Program-made: the position numbers and the translations under genes
Assembly: GCA_014338405.1 (NCBI GenBank)
Contig: JTDE01000897.1
Location: 56,175 to 120,174, forward strand
Length of the DNA stretch: 64,000 bases
DNA from: Paragonimus skrjabini miyazakii
Taxonomy: Eukaryota; Platyhelminthes; Trematoda; Plagiorchiida; Troglotrematidae
Reading direction: 5' to 3'
Part shown: positions 1 to 13,560 of the stretch, in pieces
Layout: each line of letters opens with the position of its first letter
Numbering within the stretch: the first letter of the stretch is position 1
Notes under the pieces: generated by a model
What the model saw: the letters and a program-made list of their open reading frames with translations, nothing else
Database searches by the model: none
What the model was told of the DNA's origin: nothing

Positions 1-3000
1 GTAGCTGATTGTCTGTAACAGTGGAACACCTGTAAAATCGACAAAATGTCTTAATAGAGCGTTTCTGTGTCGTTTGCCTATAAGTTAACAATTGAATCAA
101 CACACCCGAACTGTGGGTAAAGCTTTTTTCTAGTAATGTGAGTAGTACGACTAACCTTCTTGCATAATATTTTACTTAAAAATGCATTAACAGAAAGGTG
201 AAAGTAGGAAATATGCATGGTCTGAGAGCAGTAGCGAAGCTATATTGTTTCCAACTGAAAAGAGCTGTGTGGTCCAGTAAAGCCAATTAATTAAAATATA
301 GACAAAATTGGTTAACTAACATTTTCATTGGCATTGTTAACAAAAATAGTAATGCAGGTGTTTGCATACAATCGAAGCAGACCATTGAATGGTTCACATG
401 TGTATGCCCATAAATGCTGAAGTAGAAAGGATGTATGCAGGAAAGTATGATATGTGTATTTAAACAAAATTTAGACAGCCATGACTACTGAATAAGATTA
501 CAGCAACATTCTTGGCCGTCATATGATTGCGTTTGTAGCTACTAAATGACAAACAGTTAGTCTAGTGATTTTCATGCAGCTATGTTTAAGCATACATATA
601 TATAGAAGGTAGGGTTTAATGGTAGTAGTAGCAGGATTGTTAAGAGAACAGTTGGGCTGGTGGTCAACTTTTGTAAGGGACTTGATTAGTCCCTTAAGTC
701 ATGCTGGCCAATTGGCCAAACCGTCTAGTTCGGTCGTCTCCCCCAAACGACAAAGCAGCTAAACAAACTGTCATTGGTTATACAATAAATTAGTTTGACT
801 CTTTTAGCTGAGGTAGTGCCGAGCGAGTTCAACAGAATGGGCTTTGATCGGTTACTCAGTAAGCAATAGCCGACTCGAAAGTGACCATAAACTCATAGTT
901 ACCGTCCACAAATCGTAAAGGTCGTGCCTCACCATGCCTTGAGAAATGTGAATTGTTTTTTTCTTATTCGTTTTAAAATTTGTCCAGGTGGTCGGTCAGT
1001 AAAACTTATATCACCTGATCACGATTATGGCTTGACACACCGAGATGTTACCGCAAAGCGATGTAAGCTAAACTAATGCTAAATTGAGCTAAACATAATT
1101 CAGGTTATTAAAGGTAAGACAGTTCTAGAATATACCAACTGACCTCAAATTATTAGGAAGGTCATGGTCACAACCCACCGTCATTCTCAAAATCTCGTAC
1201 TAAATGGTAGTGGTTTGGACATTCGGTGGCGTGCATTTTGACATCCGTTAAATTATCATGTTTAAGCGGAAGCTACTAACAGATCGATCCGACTGTGATA
1301 GCCACTACGGTAGCTACCATCCTTCTGTTGTAAAATATATTAGGTAGGCACACCCGGCTGGCAGTCTGGAAACGTTAGTTAAAAAGCGATGCAATAAGTG
1401 CACAGCAATTCAGATTAACAGCTGCAGAACTAATGAGTAGTGAGAGTTTGTTTGCATTCACATTTCCAGAGACCTTCGAGTCACTTTGTTCGGAAAAAAA
1501 CGTACAAGATTGTAATCAAGTTTTCATTCAAGCTCACCAGTGGTGCATATCTACGTTAAGGCCGTGATTTGATTCTAGGTAAGTTTTCCGTGGGTCATCG
1601 ATTGGGGTTAACAGAACAGTTAGTGTCCACGCTTGGGCTTGTCATGCAGCCTCAGTACTGTACACAAGCAAATGTCGCTGAGTAATTCCATACAGAAATT
1701 CAGCCACACCAAAATTGAGATTGGTGGTACAGCATTTGCCTTATGAACTCTTGGCCTGAGTTCCAGTCCCATCAACGACAAGGATACGTGCTACAAGCAG
1801 GCTCAGCTAACAAGTGCAAATCTCGCATCCAGTGCTTCTTGTTGAAAGGAGCCATTTGAGCCACTCATGAGAATGAGACAGTCGCAATCATTTGAGTGAA
1901 GTTGAACTTAAAGTAGCTACCACCTCCCACTGGTCATAAATAACAAAATAATGCTCCAGTCCAGTGACCTCCGTGGTGTTAAATTGGCGAATCGTCCTAA
2001 TTGTGGAGTCATAAAATGAAGTCAACAGAACAGTTACTAAGTATCCCCTTTAGGAGAAGAAGAAATTGAGTAAACAGGTTATACGTTTGAAAGTTTACGA
2101 ATATTAATGCGTTGAATTCCGATCATGTAATCCTTCTATTTTGTCAAAATAAGGCAAGTTAGTGCTACTGAAGTTATGCGATAAACATGGAGCACACACA
2201 GAATCAGCACCGGCGCTTAGTCAGATAAGTTCATTCAACTTCTGACCAACCAAAGTTACACGATAATGTAAACTACCTAATCATACCAGTCGTATACACG
2301 TAACAAACATCAAAACAAAAGCATTGCTTCTAAAGCAAAATGGCAAATGCCCATATTGATATGAATCGTGTGAAATTGTTATCCGTAATTTAACCCAAAG
2401 ATTAGTAACGGATAAAGTGATTTTGAGAGTCGAGGATAGGTTGCCCACGGCTGACCAACATGCATCCTAAAACGTTCAATTTATATGTAAACAACATTCA
2501 CCAGGATAGTGGATGATGATGTAACATTGATTTCACTGTCTTTGATTGACATGAATTTTGATTAACGAAAGCTGATTACCGCCCACCAGCTGATCTGCGA
2601 GTGTCTGCACCATTATTGGACCGACCCCTTGTCCTAGTTTCAGGCATTCTTTCCATTAATGTAACTCTTTTTGAATATGCACGGAATATGATAGCCACGA
2701 CAACTGTCAGAGTGGTGCATTTCAATAGAGGTTGACTGGGAATTGTGTCTGAATACGAAGGCTGCGATCAACCGTAAATTAAAAACATCCCCGACTAATC
2801 ATAAGGATTCGAGCTTAAGTTAAGGTTATTTTTTCTTGGCCTGAATTGGTGTAATGGGTAGCCTTGATTTTATTGTGTCGTATTCTGCATCAACTATCAT
2901 TTATATCATGGTTGAGGACAACGAACTATCCAAATAAACTAGTATACTCTCTGCTAACAAAGTAGAATGAAACAAGAATCAGAGGAAGAGTTGATTTCTA

Positions 3001-4290
3001 ACGGATAATTAGCTAACAGCCCTATTATAAACCAAACATTTCTCAAAATTCAATGTAACTTTCACAATTCCATAGAATTGCCGCTGGCATTTTTTGAAAA
3101 GAAGCGCTAGATATTATTTTTGCTCCTGTTAGGTTAGCTTAACCACAGTGCCTGTTATTGTCGCAGACGTGATTTGAACAGCGGTCGCGCTTTTGTAAGT
3201 TATCTATGTTGATGAGTATTCCATCATCCACATAGTAATCGTGACTGGATTAGGGTCTTGAAACTCTCTGCAACATTTGCGTGCAATTATAAGTAACAAG
3301 CATACTCCATATATCCGAAAAACATGTGATCACTCTGAATGTCAGACAAGCCCATCTGTTTACCCCTACTTTTCTAATATACTTATTCAATAAATTCTGG
3401 AAGTAGCAAGCAGATCTGTGAGTGGTGTTCAGCTCAGTGGGATGTTTAGCTCACTGGGCTCTCAAGTGGCCTCTACTTTTACTTTACTCACTTAGCTCGA
3501 TTCGGTTAATCTGCATTACAGAATCGCCCATGAGGTACTCAGTCTTCTAGTGAGCACTATATCCACTCATGTAACAAAATGGTGTACATGGAAAACTAAT
3601 TAACTACGCTGGATAGCACGTAGGCAGGATGTATCCTTACAGTCTCGTGACTATTGTATGCCTGGTAAGAAGAGCGTCTACTTGCAGGTGATTTTTCACT
3701 AACGATCGATCACTTCTATCGGGAAATTAATTAGCATTTCCTGACTAAACAAATGTTACAAATGGTTGTGATCACAATCAGTGTTAATTACAAACTCATC
3801 TTTTAAAGAAAGCCTTAGTATAGTAAAACAAATTCGAGGGTTTATTTTACTGACTGTGCTCTGCGCAGTTTATAAAAAACCATTTCATCAAGTTCCATTA
3901 TCATATTTGTTAGATTCCTAATGATAGTGTTTAATCCAATGTAATGTATTGGTTAGAAGCACCAAAGTTACAGATTGAACTCAAGTGTTGCTTGAGCCTG
4001 TATGATTTAAAGCATTTACCATTAAAAAGGTATACATGAGTACGTTTAAGCCTACCAACCATAATGGATGAGGAGAGACAACTGGTCGTAAGATATAGGC
4101 CAACTTATCACATGAAGTACAAAAACGAATCCCTTGTTGAATTCATCGTGAATCAGAGCACCACACAATCTGAAGCATATTTCAGTTGACTGGAAACGGC
4201 ACTTTATGTTTACTCTTTAGACGGAATATTTGTTAGTTGCTATAGTGCATACTTCACTATATGGATGACATCATAGACAGTTGACTCAAT
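1..4290. other. No gene recognised
   Basis: AT-rich sequence with stops in all frames and no long open frame. I see no recognisable transposon protein in it. The only internal feature I can support is a SINE-like repeat at about 1,715-1,920, listed separately. A stretch near 3,425-3,475 resembles tRNA A boxes, but no cloverleaf can be drawn. Confidence 0.5.
1715..1920 (+). repeat. SINE-like dispersed repeat, copy 1
   Basis: This stretch aligns with 42,780-43,000 at roughly two-thirds identity by eye. Shared landmarks are TTGCCT(T/C)ATAA, TCTCGC(A/G)CC, and GACAG followed by TCGCAATCA or TGCGATCAA. The other copy begins with a good tRNA-type A box, so the family may be a tRNA-derived SINE. 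In this copy the A box is no longer readable. Boundaries are approximate and no target-site duplication was identified. Confidence 0.35.
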
Positions 4291-4309
4291 CTAATAAGTA
4301 CTTTTGCTA

Positions 4310-5600
4310 ACTAGACTTTTCAACGTTTCAACTGTCCCCCATACTTCCATCAGAAGTAACGTACGGGTTAGCGTGAAGTCAGTGTCAGTTATTCCTCATC
4401 CGGCCGAATGTCTAACATTTCATCTCATCACAGTTGTCAAACGAGTAAAATCAGAAGCATTTTGTCAAATAATTGCGTCAACCGGTTCTGAATTGGAATG
4501 CAGTCAAGTAGTGAGGCTAACCTCCGCACGTGTTAAGTGAGTAACGCGGACTATGGCAACCCGGGTAATTTCATCGGAACGCACAACTGTGAATTACGTA
4601 ACTCAGTTGCAATCGTTTCAGTTGCGGCCAGAATATGAAGTGACGTTTTTGGATGAACGATTAGGCAATCGGTAAGTGGGCTGATAAGCTACTTCCAGTG
4701 AGACTCAGTGTCCTGAATCAACCACATGCACCAGAATTGCACCAGAAATGGACTGCACCTCGGCCCTAGGCTGCCATTTGGAGTGAAGTTTCCGTATCTT
4801 CTGAGATCAGTGTTTAATTGTGCGATCGACGCAACCTGCCCAGAGAAGCATGTAAAAGAGTGAACACGAAAGTGAATTCACAAGTCCAGGTAGCAAACTT
4901 TTCAGTTATACGTGAACTACCTGGTTGGATTTGAACGAGGTTTGCAGCTGTGCAGCACCATACGTCTTCTCAATTGCATCGCTTATTCCACGAGGCGCTG
5001 GTGGAGTCATCATCTTGCTTTTATAGTCTACCGCCATACAAACCGACTCCTTGTTCACAGATGAGAGGTTAACTTCTGGTGCTATCAGTCAAATGTGTCT
5101 ACCCTGAAAGCCTACGGAGCAGACGTTCCCTGTGGATGTCTGCTGTAAAAGTGTCATTTCTGCTTCAATCTTGTCTTTAGTACATAGTTCAATTCATAGT
5201 TCCGTGTGTCATTTTAAGAAGAGGGCTTCTTTCCTGCCTGAGAAATGTATAACCGGAAAAATGAGTATACTGGCCGTTCCAAGTCCCATTCCTGCGAATA
5301 CTCCTCAAAACTCAGGCATCTGCACAACGGTTTGGCATCAAATCACAGAACAATATCCGTCTGCCTTTCTCGGCTTGAAGTGTAAATTTGACATCCGGAT
5401 GCGTTGCATTTGCCTCAACCAGTAGGACATCGAGATCCACACTTCTGACAAGTACAGGTAGTTCTTGTCGAAAACAGTCCCATGAAGAGTTGCTCTTTAT
5501 TACGTCGTCACGAAGATATCTGACAGTAATGATTAAACAAAATTTTGTGTGATCATCGAATGATGAATAACCTGAACCAGACGCTGGCCGTACCATCTTT
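4310..5600 (-). mobile_element. Penelope-like element relic (RT thumb, GIY-YIG, tail)
   Basis: Reading the minus strand downwards gives the C-terminal half of a Penelope-like retroelement broken by frameshifts and stops. At 5,312-5,420 the frame reads NATHPDVKFTLQAEKG, the segment that precedes the FLDV motif in PLE reverse transcriptases. At about 5,260-5,300 it reads NGTWNGQYTHF, the conserved YRKxTWxxQYxHF block. At 4,801-4,860 a decayed GIY-YIG endonuclease remains (CVDRTIKH, ancestral YIGRT). At about 4,560-4,650 the C-terminal block LHILAATETIATELRNSQLC is well kept. About 200 nt further, at 4,325-4,353, the tail holds CTGATGG, 17 nt, GAAAC on the sense strand. The N-terminal RT palm is missing, so the copy is 5' truncated, as is common for PLEs. 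It is dead. Confidence 0.8.
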
Positions 5601-8600
5601 CACTTCTATCCTTATGTAATTAATTAATGAGTATGATTAAAGAAAATGAATACAACCACCACCATGACTGTATCGCTTCCAAGCCTACCGCACTATCTTC
5701 GTATTCACAGGTTTCTTTGGTTAAACATTGTTTTTCTTCCGGTACATTCACAAAAGTTAAACTACATTAATTCTGTTTAGCATGCATAAAAGACGTCTGT
5801 CGATTTATTCAACAATTATAGAGGTAAACGTGGGTGTGATTTTGTTTTAGTTCAACACGAAAACTGCAACAGTTCAGAGGATTTTCTACTACAGCTTCCA
5901 TAAATCGTTAAAATTGGACAAGCGTCAATAAAAAATTTTAGAGGCCTGCCATCAGTATTCATGATAAGTGTTTCGAAAATGCACACCAATTTGTGAGATG
6001 AATGGAAATTCTGCTGTGTTCTGGTAATGAAACTTATTAACTGTCTATTACTATTGCATCACAAAATTTTTACTTTGTGTGATGCTTCCAATACGAACCG
6101 TTTTGAGGCATAATTAATTTACGTCAATAATTCCACAGTTCCTTGATGAATGCTCAGTTTTATTTTCCCTCGTGTACGGTTGGGTTGAGCCTCCTTCGCT
6201 TCCCCTGGTATTTCCATTAATTTTGTTTCAATATGATGTCGGTCATCCAGTTGAGATACTTGGGCATATGGCTCTTTCAGGGAAACTTCTAGAATCGTTA
6301 TCAAACCGATATAATCATTCGATGTGATATCATAGTATGACCGAACATGCTAGGGACCGCTCGTTGCCATCCCAACAAGGTGTACTTTTCCCGCACAAGC
6401 TCAAATATCTGTATTCACTCTAAATAAAGTACTAAGAGGTAATACTACATGAAACAATAAGGCCATTAACTGAAAAAGAAGGAAGATGAGGACTAGAAGG
6501 AAGTAGGATTTCTGGCACGACGTAAGTTTATCATTTTGTCATGTGACTGTGTTTCAGGTGGTACTGATTTAATGAGTCTTCGGTGTGAACACTTCTTTCA
6601 TTTCACTTTGAAGAGATTGCCGGCCAACCTCATCGATTCGACCTCGCTGTACCCTAACATCTCTAGGACGCAAAAACTGCTGTAACCGTGCGAGCAGATT
6701 ACCTAATCGATACAAGGACGATTGGTTTTTATAGCCAACCAGTTAGATAATTCATTCGAACTGAATGTTGTACTTATTCACAGCACACAATGACTTATGC
6801 ATTAAGGCTTGTTCAAACTTGCTAATAGAAAAAACAACTGATGAAAGCGAAATCCTTCTAGTGACAAACAATACGTGGAAGATTATTGATCACCAAACGC
6901 TTGGCATGGAAATCATACACTAACCGAGTGAGACAACTTCAATTTCATCCAGAGATTCTCAAAGTGCTTTTAGGCGTTTTACCCTCGTGAACGATGAAAG
7001 AGGTTAATAGAAATTGTAAACCAAGTGCAGCCATCTACAATCAGTCAACTTGCAGAATTAAAACTGCGCATGATGACTGATTTTCAACGTTGTTCACCTA
7101 TCACCTTTTAAATGTGTTATATCATGTGTTGTTTTCGAATAGTTTTGTCAACATCATAAGAACAAAGATGCCATTAAGCACACGAACCTATTGTTCACGT
7201 GAACAGCGACAGTGCACATGGATGATCATCTACATGGATACAAGGGTCACTCCCAAAGGGAATAAGGCAAATATGTGCAGGCCAAAGATGATAAATAAGG
7301 GAGGTTTTAATCGGAACACTGGCAGCAATGCCTATTAGTGCTGAGTGAATATCTCCCAAGTCATTAGGAAAAGCTTGAAAAGGGCTCAAGAGACCTGGGG
7401 CAGTTTATGACAAGCCTGAACTCAATCGGGACAAGTCATACACAAATTCACCGGATTTAAATTAAGCTGAAGTGTATGTAGCAGATCGTGCTGAATGGCT
7501 AAATTTGTAAAACCTACTTATGAAAATCCATTTCATTATTAATTTGTAAGAAAATTCGGATGAACAAGGAAACACTGTTTTTTTGTTATTATAGGATGCT
7601 CCAGAGAGGTGTGACGCGAAACGATGAAGTCATTTAGTAGATTATATAAAAGTGAATATTGCATAAGGTGATATATCATGTCTAGTCTTACGAACCGGCT
7701 TTCTGGACTGCAAACGAGAAGGCTTAATTAAAATGTGTCGTTTACTGGTGTCTGTGATCTTGCACTGTCCTGGAGAACTGAAATCATACTTATAAACCTG
7801 GCGCAACAAGACTAATAACGGTTCACGCGTTTAACAAAACTTTCTGCGTGGTTATATGGTGAGTACACTCTGCAATAATCTTCGAATTTTGCAACTGCAT
7901 TCACACTTCAGTCATCAGTTCTGTAAGCTACTATAGGTATCTTCAAGTATTGGCTGCCTTGCATTTTTATGGACATCAACAAACAATTTCATCACTTAAA
8001 GATTCATCTGTCAAGCCTAGTATTAAGTTAGCGTTATTCTGATCGACACATCTTTTTTGTGTTCTAACGACGAATTAAAGGTCGTCACCACTGACTGCAA
8101 TGAAGCATAAATGACGGAACGAAAAGTTACTACTTAAAAGTAAAAAGTGTTATAAAAAGTGATTAACATAATATACGTTTCAGAAATCTAATTGTTAATC
8201 CATCAAAGTATAGTTAGAATTATCCCCGTTATCGACTGTTCCGGTTATGCTTCGCTCTACTCATACTGATTACTATCGATTTTATCGTCATGTTTACAAC
8301 AACATTCATTTTAGCCATTTCCAATCATTTAAAATTACACTGTGTTTCTCACACTTAACTGATCACTCTCGTCAACAAGGATTTCACTAAGATAAATGTA
8401 TGAAGTGTTTATGTTTAATATGCGTTACTTTTTCTGTCAACACTCTTCACTAGTATCATCATAGCAGTAGTCATGTAGACTTCGAGATTATGTAATGACT
8501 CAGTGATTCGGTTGGTGCACAATAGTCATTTTGACACATTCGACAGGTATAAAGATTTCGAATTTATACGCGATTTGTTTATGAGCTACTGACAAAAATA

Positions 8601-8950
8601 TAAATCCAGTGTGCCAGACAACGGTGATCAGCAGAACTTTTGATAATGTCTGAGGCGTGAAACTCCATTACCTTAAATTTTAAAGAGCTGCTAATTTGGA
8701 AGCAGCTCAGAATATGACCGAACCAGTAATAGTTTATGCTTATAGAACAACAAGAACTTAAATACACCTTGAAAAAACTATCAAGTTCAGTATAGAACAA
8801 TTGTATGGTTATGGGTCAAGCAGGCTGCATCCCTGCAAGTTTTGTCAATGCACAGAACCTTCGAAATAAACATTTGACGAGAGCACCAAGCGTCTCTGAA
8901 ATAAGGATCTGTCGACCTCGTTCTTGTTTTCTATTACTGTTCAAACGACC
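5601..8950. other. No gene recognised
   Basis: Open frames at 6,119-6,304 (-), 7,090-7,338 (+), 7,195-7,389 (-) and 8,579-8,800 (-) are short, start on alternative codons or overlap each other. They match no family I know. I see no repeats or RNA genes I can defend here. Confidence 0.5.
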
Positions 8951-9106
8951 ATGAGCGACGAAGTGGAAACAGCGTCTTCAGATGTTACCAAAACAAGTGG
9001 AACAATTGTAAACAATAAGAAAAACTATGAACATTTATTTATACCTACGAGACACATCGTTCGTTACCAACGACGTATTTATGGTTTAATTACACAGCCA
9101 AAATAA
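8951..9106 (+). CDS. Small ORF, 51 codons, unknown
   Basis: The frame begins with a true ATG in the context ACGACCATGA, encodes MSDEVETASSDVTKTSG and continues to a basic C-terminus ending LITQPK and TAA. The N-terminus is acidic and Ser/Thr-rich, and the rest is basic. A GTAAAC donor-like site follows the codon for Ile-19, so this could also be a first exon. No family was recognised, and an ORF of this size arises easily by chance in sequence of this composition. Confidence 0.15.
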   Translation: MSDEVETASSDVTKTSGTIVNNKKNYEHLFIPTRHIVRYQRRIYGLITQPK

Positions 9107-12080
9107 TTTAAAACAGGAAATCCTGTCATCAGCCAAACCCGTCATAGTTCGAACCTAAAGCGAATCGTAATGACATGACATTCATTATCCACCTGCAGAA
9201 GTACCCAAAAACTTAGAAATGAATGTGCTGATGAAGATATTCTTTTTTGTACACATATCTGAAGAAGTGCCAGAACTTTTGGTCGATTTTCATAAGTAGC
9301 ATTTGGACAATTTTCTCATACTTCACAGAAATCTGATTTCAAAATCGTAAGTTACGTTCGTTAAGAAGAATGAACTTTTTTATATAGTGGTACGGCTTTC
9401 CTTCGTTAGAGATTAAAATTGGGAATAGCTAATTAAGTCCAACAGTCTTCATGTGGTAAAGTAACCGGCGATATGCCTGGCTAGTTTTGTTTTGGATTTT
9501 ACACCAAAAGATTGGCCCACACAATTACAAGTTCTTAGTGGAACAAATCGACCGAAAATTACCTTTCAACGAATAAAATTTTTACGTAAATTTTAATCAA
9601 CTGGCAAATACAGTGAATGTTTTGTCGCCTAAAAATAACTTTCTATCGACTGACTAGAGTGAACGGGAGGTTTCGAAACTGTGGTGCACTTGCAGACGAA
9701 GCCATGACTATTACCACAGAGACGAACCACAAGTATGTCCGCGTTCATAAGATATTACTTATTATATGTATTTCAAACAGCAAGCTGTCTAGTTAACTTT
9801 GCAACCAGTCACTTAACGTCGTTCACAACAAAAACTCACTTAACACGATTTGCACGACTTGTATCCCACATTTCGAACTGGTCACATAAGTCAATGGAGT
9901 AAAGCACGGGCTATCAGCAAATTGGAAATATCGGCATGCACGCCAACATTTGACCATCGTTATCACTTTGACTGGTTTTGAGATAACTAGAGACAGAATG
10001 TGAAGGGTTTGCACCACCTTGATCTTTAAGCATCTACGTTGTCATGACTTCACCAAATGGGGTCCACTGTTCACAAATATCTTGCTGTAGTGCACATGGC
10101 GTATATTGCGGATTATCCTATTCCAATTCACATTTTAGTCCATAACCAGTATTTATCATACTGAAGAGATCGTAGCTGAATAAGGTTATCTCAAACCGGT
10201 AAAACACACATTGGGTGGCTCATTTCAAGAATTTCTAATCACCACCAAAGTACACAGCTTGGTATGAACAGATGAGAATGTAACACGGTGAAGAAGGAAT
10301 TATCCTCATAAAGTAGCGCTAATATCAAGCATGTACGGATTAGTATGACAGCTTTGGTCGTGAAGGTGTGCAACTAAAACTAAAAAGTCCATTTTACTAA
10401 CGACGGATGGACCAAATAACAATTTCGGTAGTCTTAATTTCCTTCATGTTTCTTTAATTTCAAACGTAGTAATCAATGGCTTGAATATTTCGCAAGTCAT
10501 TAAGGTATACTTCGTTCGTCTTTCCCAATGAATGCTTGAACTTGTTATCACAACAAAATGCCAGTTTATCGTGAAGGCCGACAAGTTTCGGATAAACGGG
10601 CAGATCAGGACTAACTGAGATGCATTCCCTCTCAACTGTGTGGAAATTGTATTGAACGTTGCGTCGTATAGAATAAGTAATCTAGCAAACATCCATCCTT
10701 GCAAACGGTACATTCTACCCCAAAATGCAGAAGCAACCATCCAATGACTCGTCCTCATATGTCACATGGGAAACTGGGATTTTTGCATTCATCCCTAGAA
10801 CTATAAACATAGCAGCAATATTTGCATTCAAGATAAGAACGAAATGGTAAAGATTACATGTCTGGTAGTCAGCCCAATAACGCAGAGATACACCAAAACT
10901 GTCTCATAAGAAGTGGAGTTGTCCGCTTTGTACAAAGCACTAATTACACAAACAAGATATGGTGCACATATGAAAATTCTCTATACATCTGAGTTAGTAT
11001 AGTAAGGCGAGGAAAGCCGAGAATCTCTCCAATTCTAACAATTTGTATAGATTTTAGAAATTAGTCAGATCAGTTCAAACACGTTTCAGTGTAAATAAAA
11101 TTTCTGTGTGAAATCTGAGGAATGTTTGGTGAATCCGGATTTTAAAAAATCATATCTCAGCACCTAACTATTTGAAGTTAGTTTATAGCCGCTCATATTG
11201 ACGTGCAGATATTGCTCAGAACTCGGGTTACATTTAGAGCATTTAAAAAAAATTACAATCAAGTAAAACATGTGTGCCATAATAAGTAACTTATTAACGG
11301 GACTGCCAGATTATGAATTCTATCGTGTACAGTCACCCAATTGTTGAATGCTCTCTCTCTAGAAAGGTGTTTCCGACAAACTATCATTTAGGTTGAACCA
11401 AAGTGTAACTGAATAATTGCACTCACAGGTGCCAACCTACGGCAGCTCGTGTTAATCCTACTGCAAAGTTATTTGAAGATTTAGACAAGTCACTTTCCGT
11501 ATAGAATTTTTAAATGGAACTCGAAATAAAGCTGATAAACTGTGTATGTTTCATAGGGAAAATTATTCACAGATTGGTTTAAGTCGATGATATCTTTCTT
11601 TAAAAGAAAATAAAAGATATAATAGAACAGAATAGAATATAGTGAAGTAGTAAGCATTAGTGAAGCTTAAACTGAGGTGACGTGAAGCAGAAAATACTTT
11701 GAAAAAAATACCGAAAATGTCGCAATCGTGGTATTCATGGAAGGGTAAATGCCTGTTGTTACCTAAACTATATCTCACTTGCATTAATGATAATGATGTG
11801 AAAATAGACTCAACCTACGTTTACATCTCCGCTGGCCACTTATTGGTTTGCTGGAGGTAAGTTTCCGTTAACAAATACAAAAATGTCTACGCATATTCTG
11901 TGATGTTGATGGACGGAGCATGATCGGTTTATCGATTGTTCATGGCACACAGACCGTATCCTAATAGTGTTGAGTTAGAACAGCCAATAAGAATTACCCG
12001 CAAGACAGTCATCGGTGTAAAGATAAACCATAGTTTCTTTAGATCAATGCATTCCACACAGTCCAGTTGGAAATAGTTCA
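9107..12080. other. No gene recognised
   Basis: Stops are frequent in all frames. Frames at 9,823-10,017 (-), 10,444-10,758 (-) and 11,563-11,784 (-) could not be assigned. The 104-codon frame at 10,444-10,758 has a weak resemblance to hAT transposase text that I do not consider adequate. Confidence 0.45.
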
Positions 12081-12089
12081 GAGAAATAA

Positions 12090-12490
12090 ATATCTTTTTA
12101 GGATATACTGCCGTTAGATTTCACGTCATAAAACAACATTTCTAGGTGTTTGTTTCTGTTGTTAAGCTCATGAAAACAGGTCATCAAGTTGACCCAATAA
12201 ACTCATTCAAGATACTGTTGCGTAATCGAATCCCGAAGCTATTAGCTTTCTGTGAAGCGATCCTCATCCGAACTTACCAGCCGAAAAAAGTGGTTGAAAC
12301 AACCTATCGGGTTGCCGTAGTTGTGGTTACATAATACTTGGTGTGCTTGTATGTGTGTCTAATCCCTGTCTGTCCTTATTTGTATGATGTGTATAACTTG
12401 CATGTTTTGCGTTTGCGACTGATGAGAGTAAAGGAACTGTGAACATATCGCAATATGTCTTCTTTCCGCTCTAATTATTTGAGAATTAAC
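12090..12490 (+). mobile_element. Penelope-like element relic, C-terminus and tail
   Basis: At 12,146-12,290 the plus strand reads KLMKTGHQVDPINSFKILLR, then LLAFCEAILIRTYQPKKV. This is the conserved PLE block downstream of the endonuclease (HLxxTGHxVDxxxxFKxL, then AEAxxIRxxxPxLCVQK). Just upstream, GYTAVRFHVIKQH at about 12,100-12,140 looks like the end of a GIY-YIG domain (ancestral GRTxRxLxxRIxEH). The 3' tail at 12,400-12,480 is homologous to the arms of the fold-back at 26.1-26.4 kb and contains CTGATGA at 12,419-12,425. The element is severely 5' truncated and meets the next relic tail-to-tail. Confidence 0.75.
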
Positions 12491-13560
12491 CAAATACGTT
12501 TTGGCGAACTTGATGGTCATTATATTCTTCAGATGTTTTCAACCCAGCACTAAATACGGAAACAGTAACTCGGGAGAGTCAAAAAATCGGCCAACAAAGA
12601 TTATGGACGGCGTGTTTGTTATCAATTACGCGGTTACTGTTCCAAATCGTGGGCTTTATTGGTTGTGGGCCTGAGAAGGTGAAGTGTCCGCACGAACTAC
12701 TTTTGAGCGCAGAGGTCAGGGTTGCGTATTCGGATGTTAATGGCCTCTACAACGGTCAACATTCAGAATCTCACCAGTTTTTATCGAATGTTTGGCACTC
12801 GATAAACGTGTGTGAAAGACGTGTGAAAAACACTTTTCTTATTGACAGAATGATTAGAGTTGGTCGAATGAACAACAGTTGAGCTTGAAACCGTTTTAAT
12901 GTAACTACTGTTCAGTCACATAGGATGATGTTCACGCACTATCAGATAATTGCCTTGTGTGACAAACAGTATGCGATGGTGGACAAGAGCAACCAAATCA
13001 GTACACACAGCAACTGGTTGTAGAACATGGATGCTTGCCTCTGAGTTGCGACATGAAAACGGGTGTTGAACGGAAACTGGTGCACACTTAACGGCAAGGT
13101 AGGTTGTTGCGACTGACGTTTTGAACTTTCTTGAGATGGCTTCGTCCCTGGGATAGCCCGTGAAAGAAAGACTAATAATCGCAAGTCACAGAGGGTACCT
13201 TAATTTCCAAGTCTATCGCCTGCATCGCCTTCTGAATGAAACGCATTGGATAGCCACGTTGCATGGACGCTTTTGTAAAAAGTCTAGCTTCGCTTATAAA
13301 GTGTTAGGGGTGCATATCTTTAACGCCTTATTCGTCGGATGTTTTATGAGGTTTCCCTTTTGATTTATCGAAACGAAACTTCCAGAGTGAATGTATTGGC
13401 TACTCCAAGTCTGCTTTCTGTACACATTTCGTTGGATCGAACCATATTCTCGTCTTACTATGCCAACATCCAAGAAATTTATTTGACCATCGTTGTCTGA
13501 CTCCTTGGTGAAATCAATACTGCTATGGGCTGAGTTAACTCTGTTCATGTGAATGTAAAT
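12490..13560 (-). mobile_element. Penelope-like element relic, copy A
   Basis: The minus-strand frame 13,294-13,548 carries the PLE RT C-terminal part: SSIDFTKESDNDGQINFLDV, then SIQRNVYRKQTWSSQYIH and ending KICTPNTL. Further down, at about 12,930-12,990, a decayed GIY-YIG domain reads CSCPPSHTVCHTRQLSDS. The C-terminal block reads EAINIRIRNPDLCAQK near 12,700. The tail runs to about 12,490, where a weakened motif region aligns with that of copy B (36,480-36,540). Copy A and copy B are clear relatives over about 650 bp (12,590-13,290 against 36,540-37,640). Frameshifts and stops make it inactive. Confidence 0.8.

Noticed and set aside
3421..3475. tRNA gene suggested by TCAGCTCAGTGGGA and TTAGCTCACTGGGC
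   Set aside because: Two A-box-like strings occur in tandem, but no B box, anticodon arm or acceptor stem can be assembled.
10444..10758. Possible hAT transposase fragment on minus
   Set aside because: Only a loose similarity of hydrophobic spacing over about 40 residues, with no catalytic or dimerisation motif.
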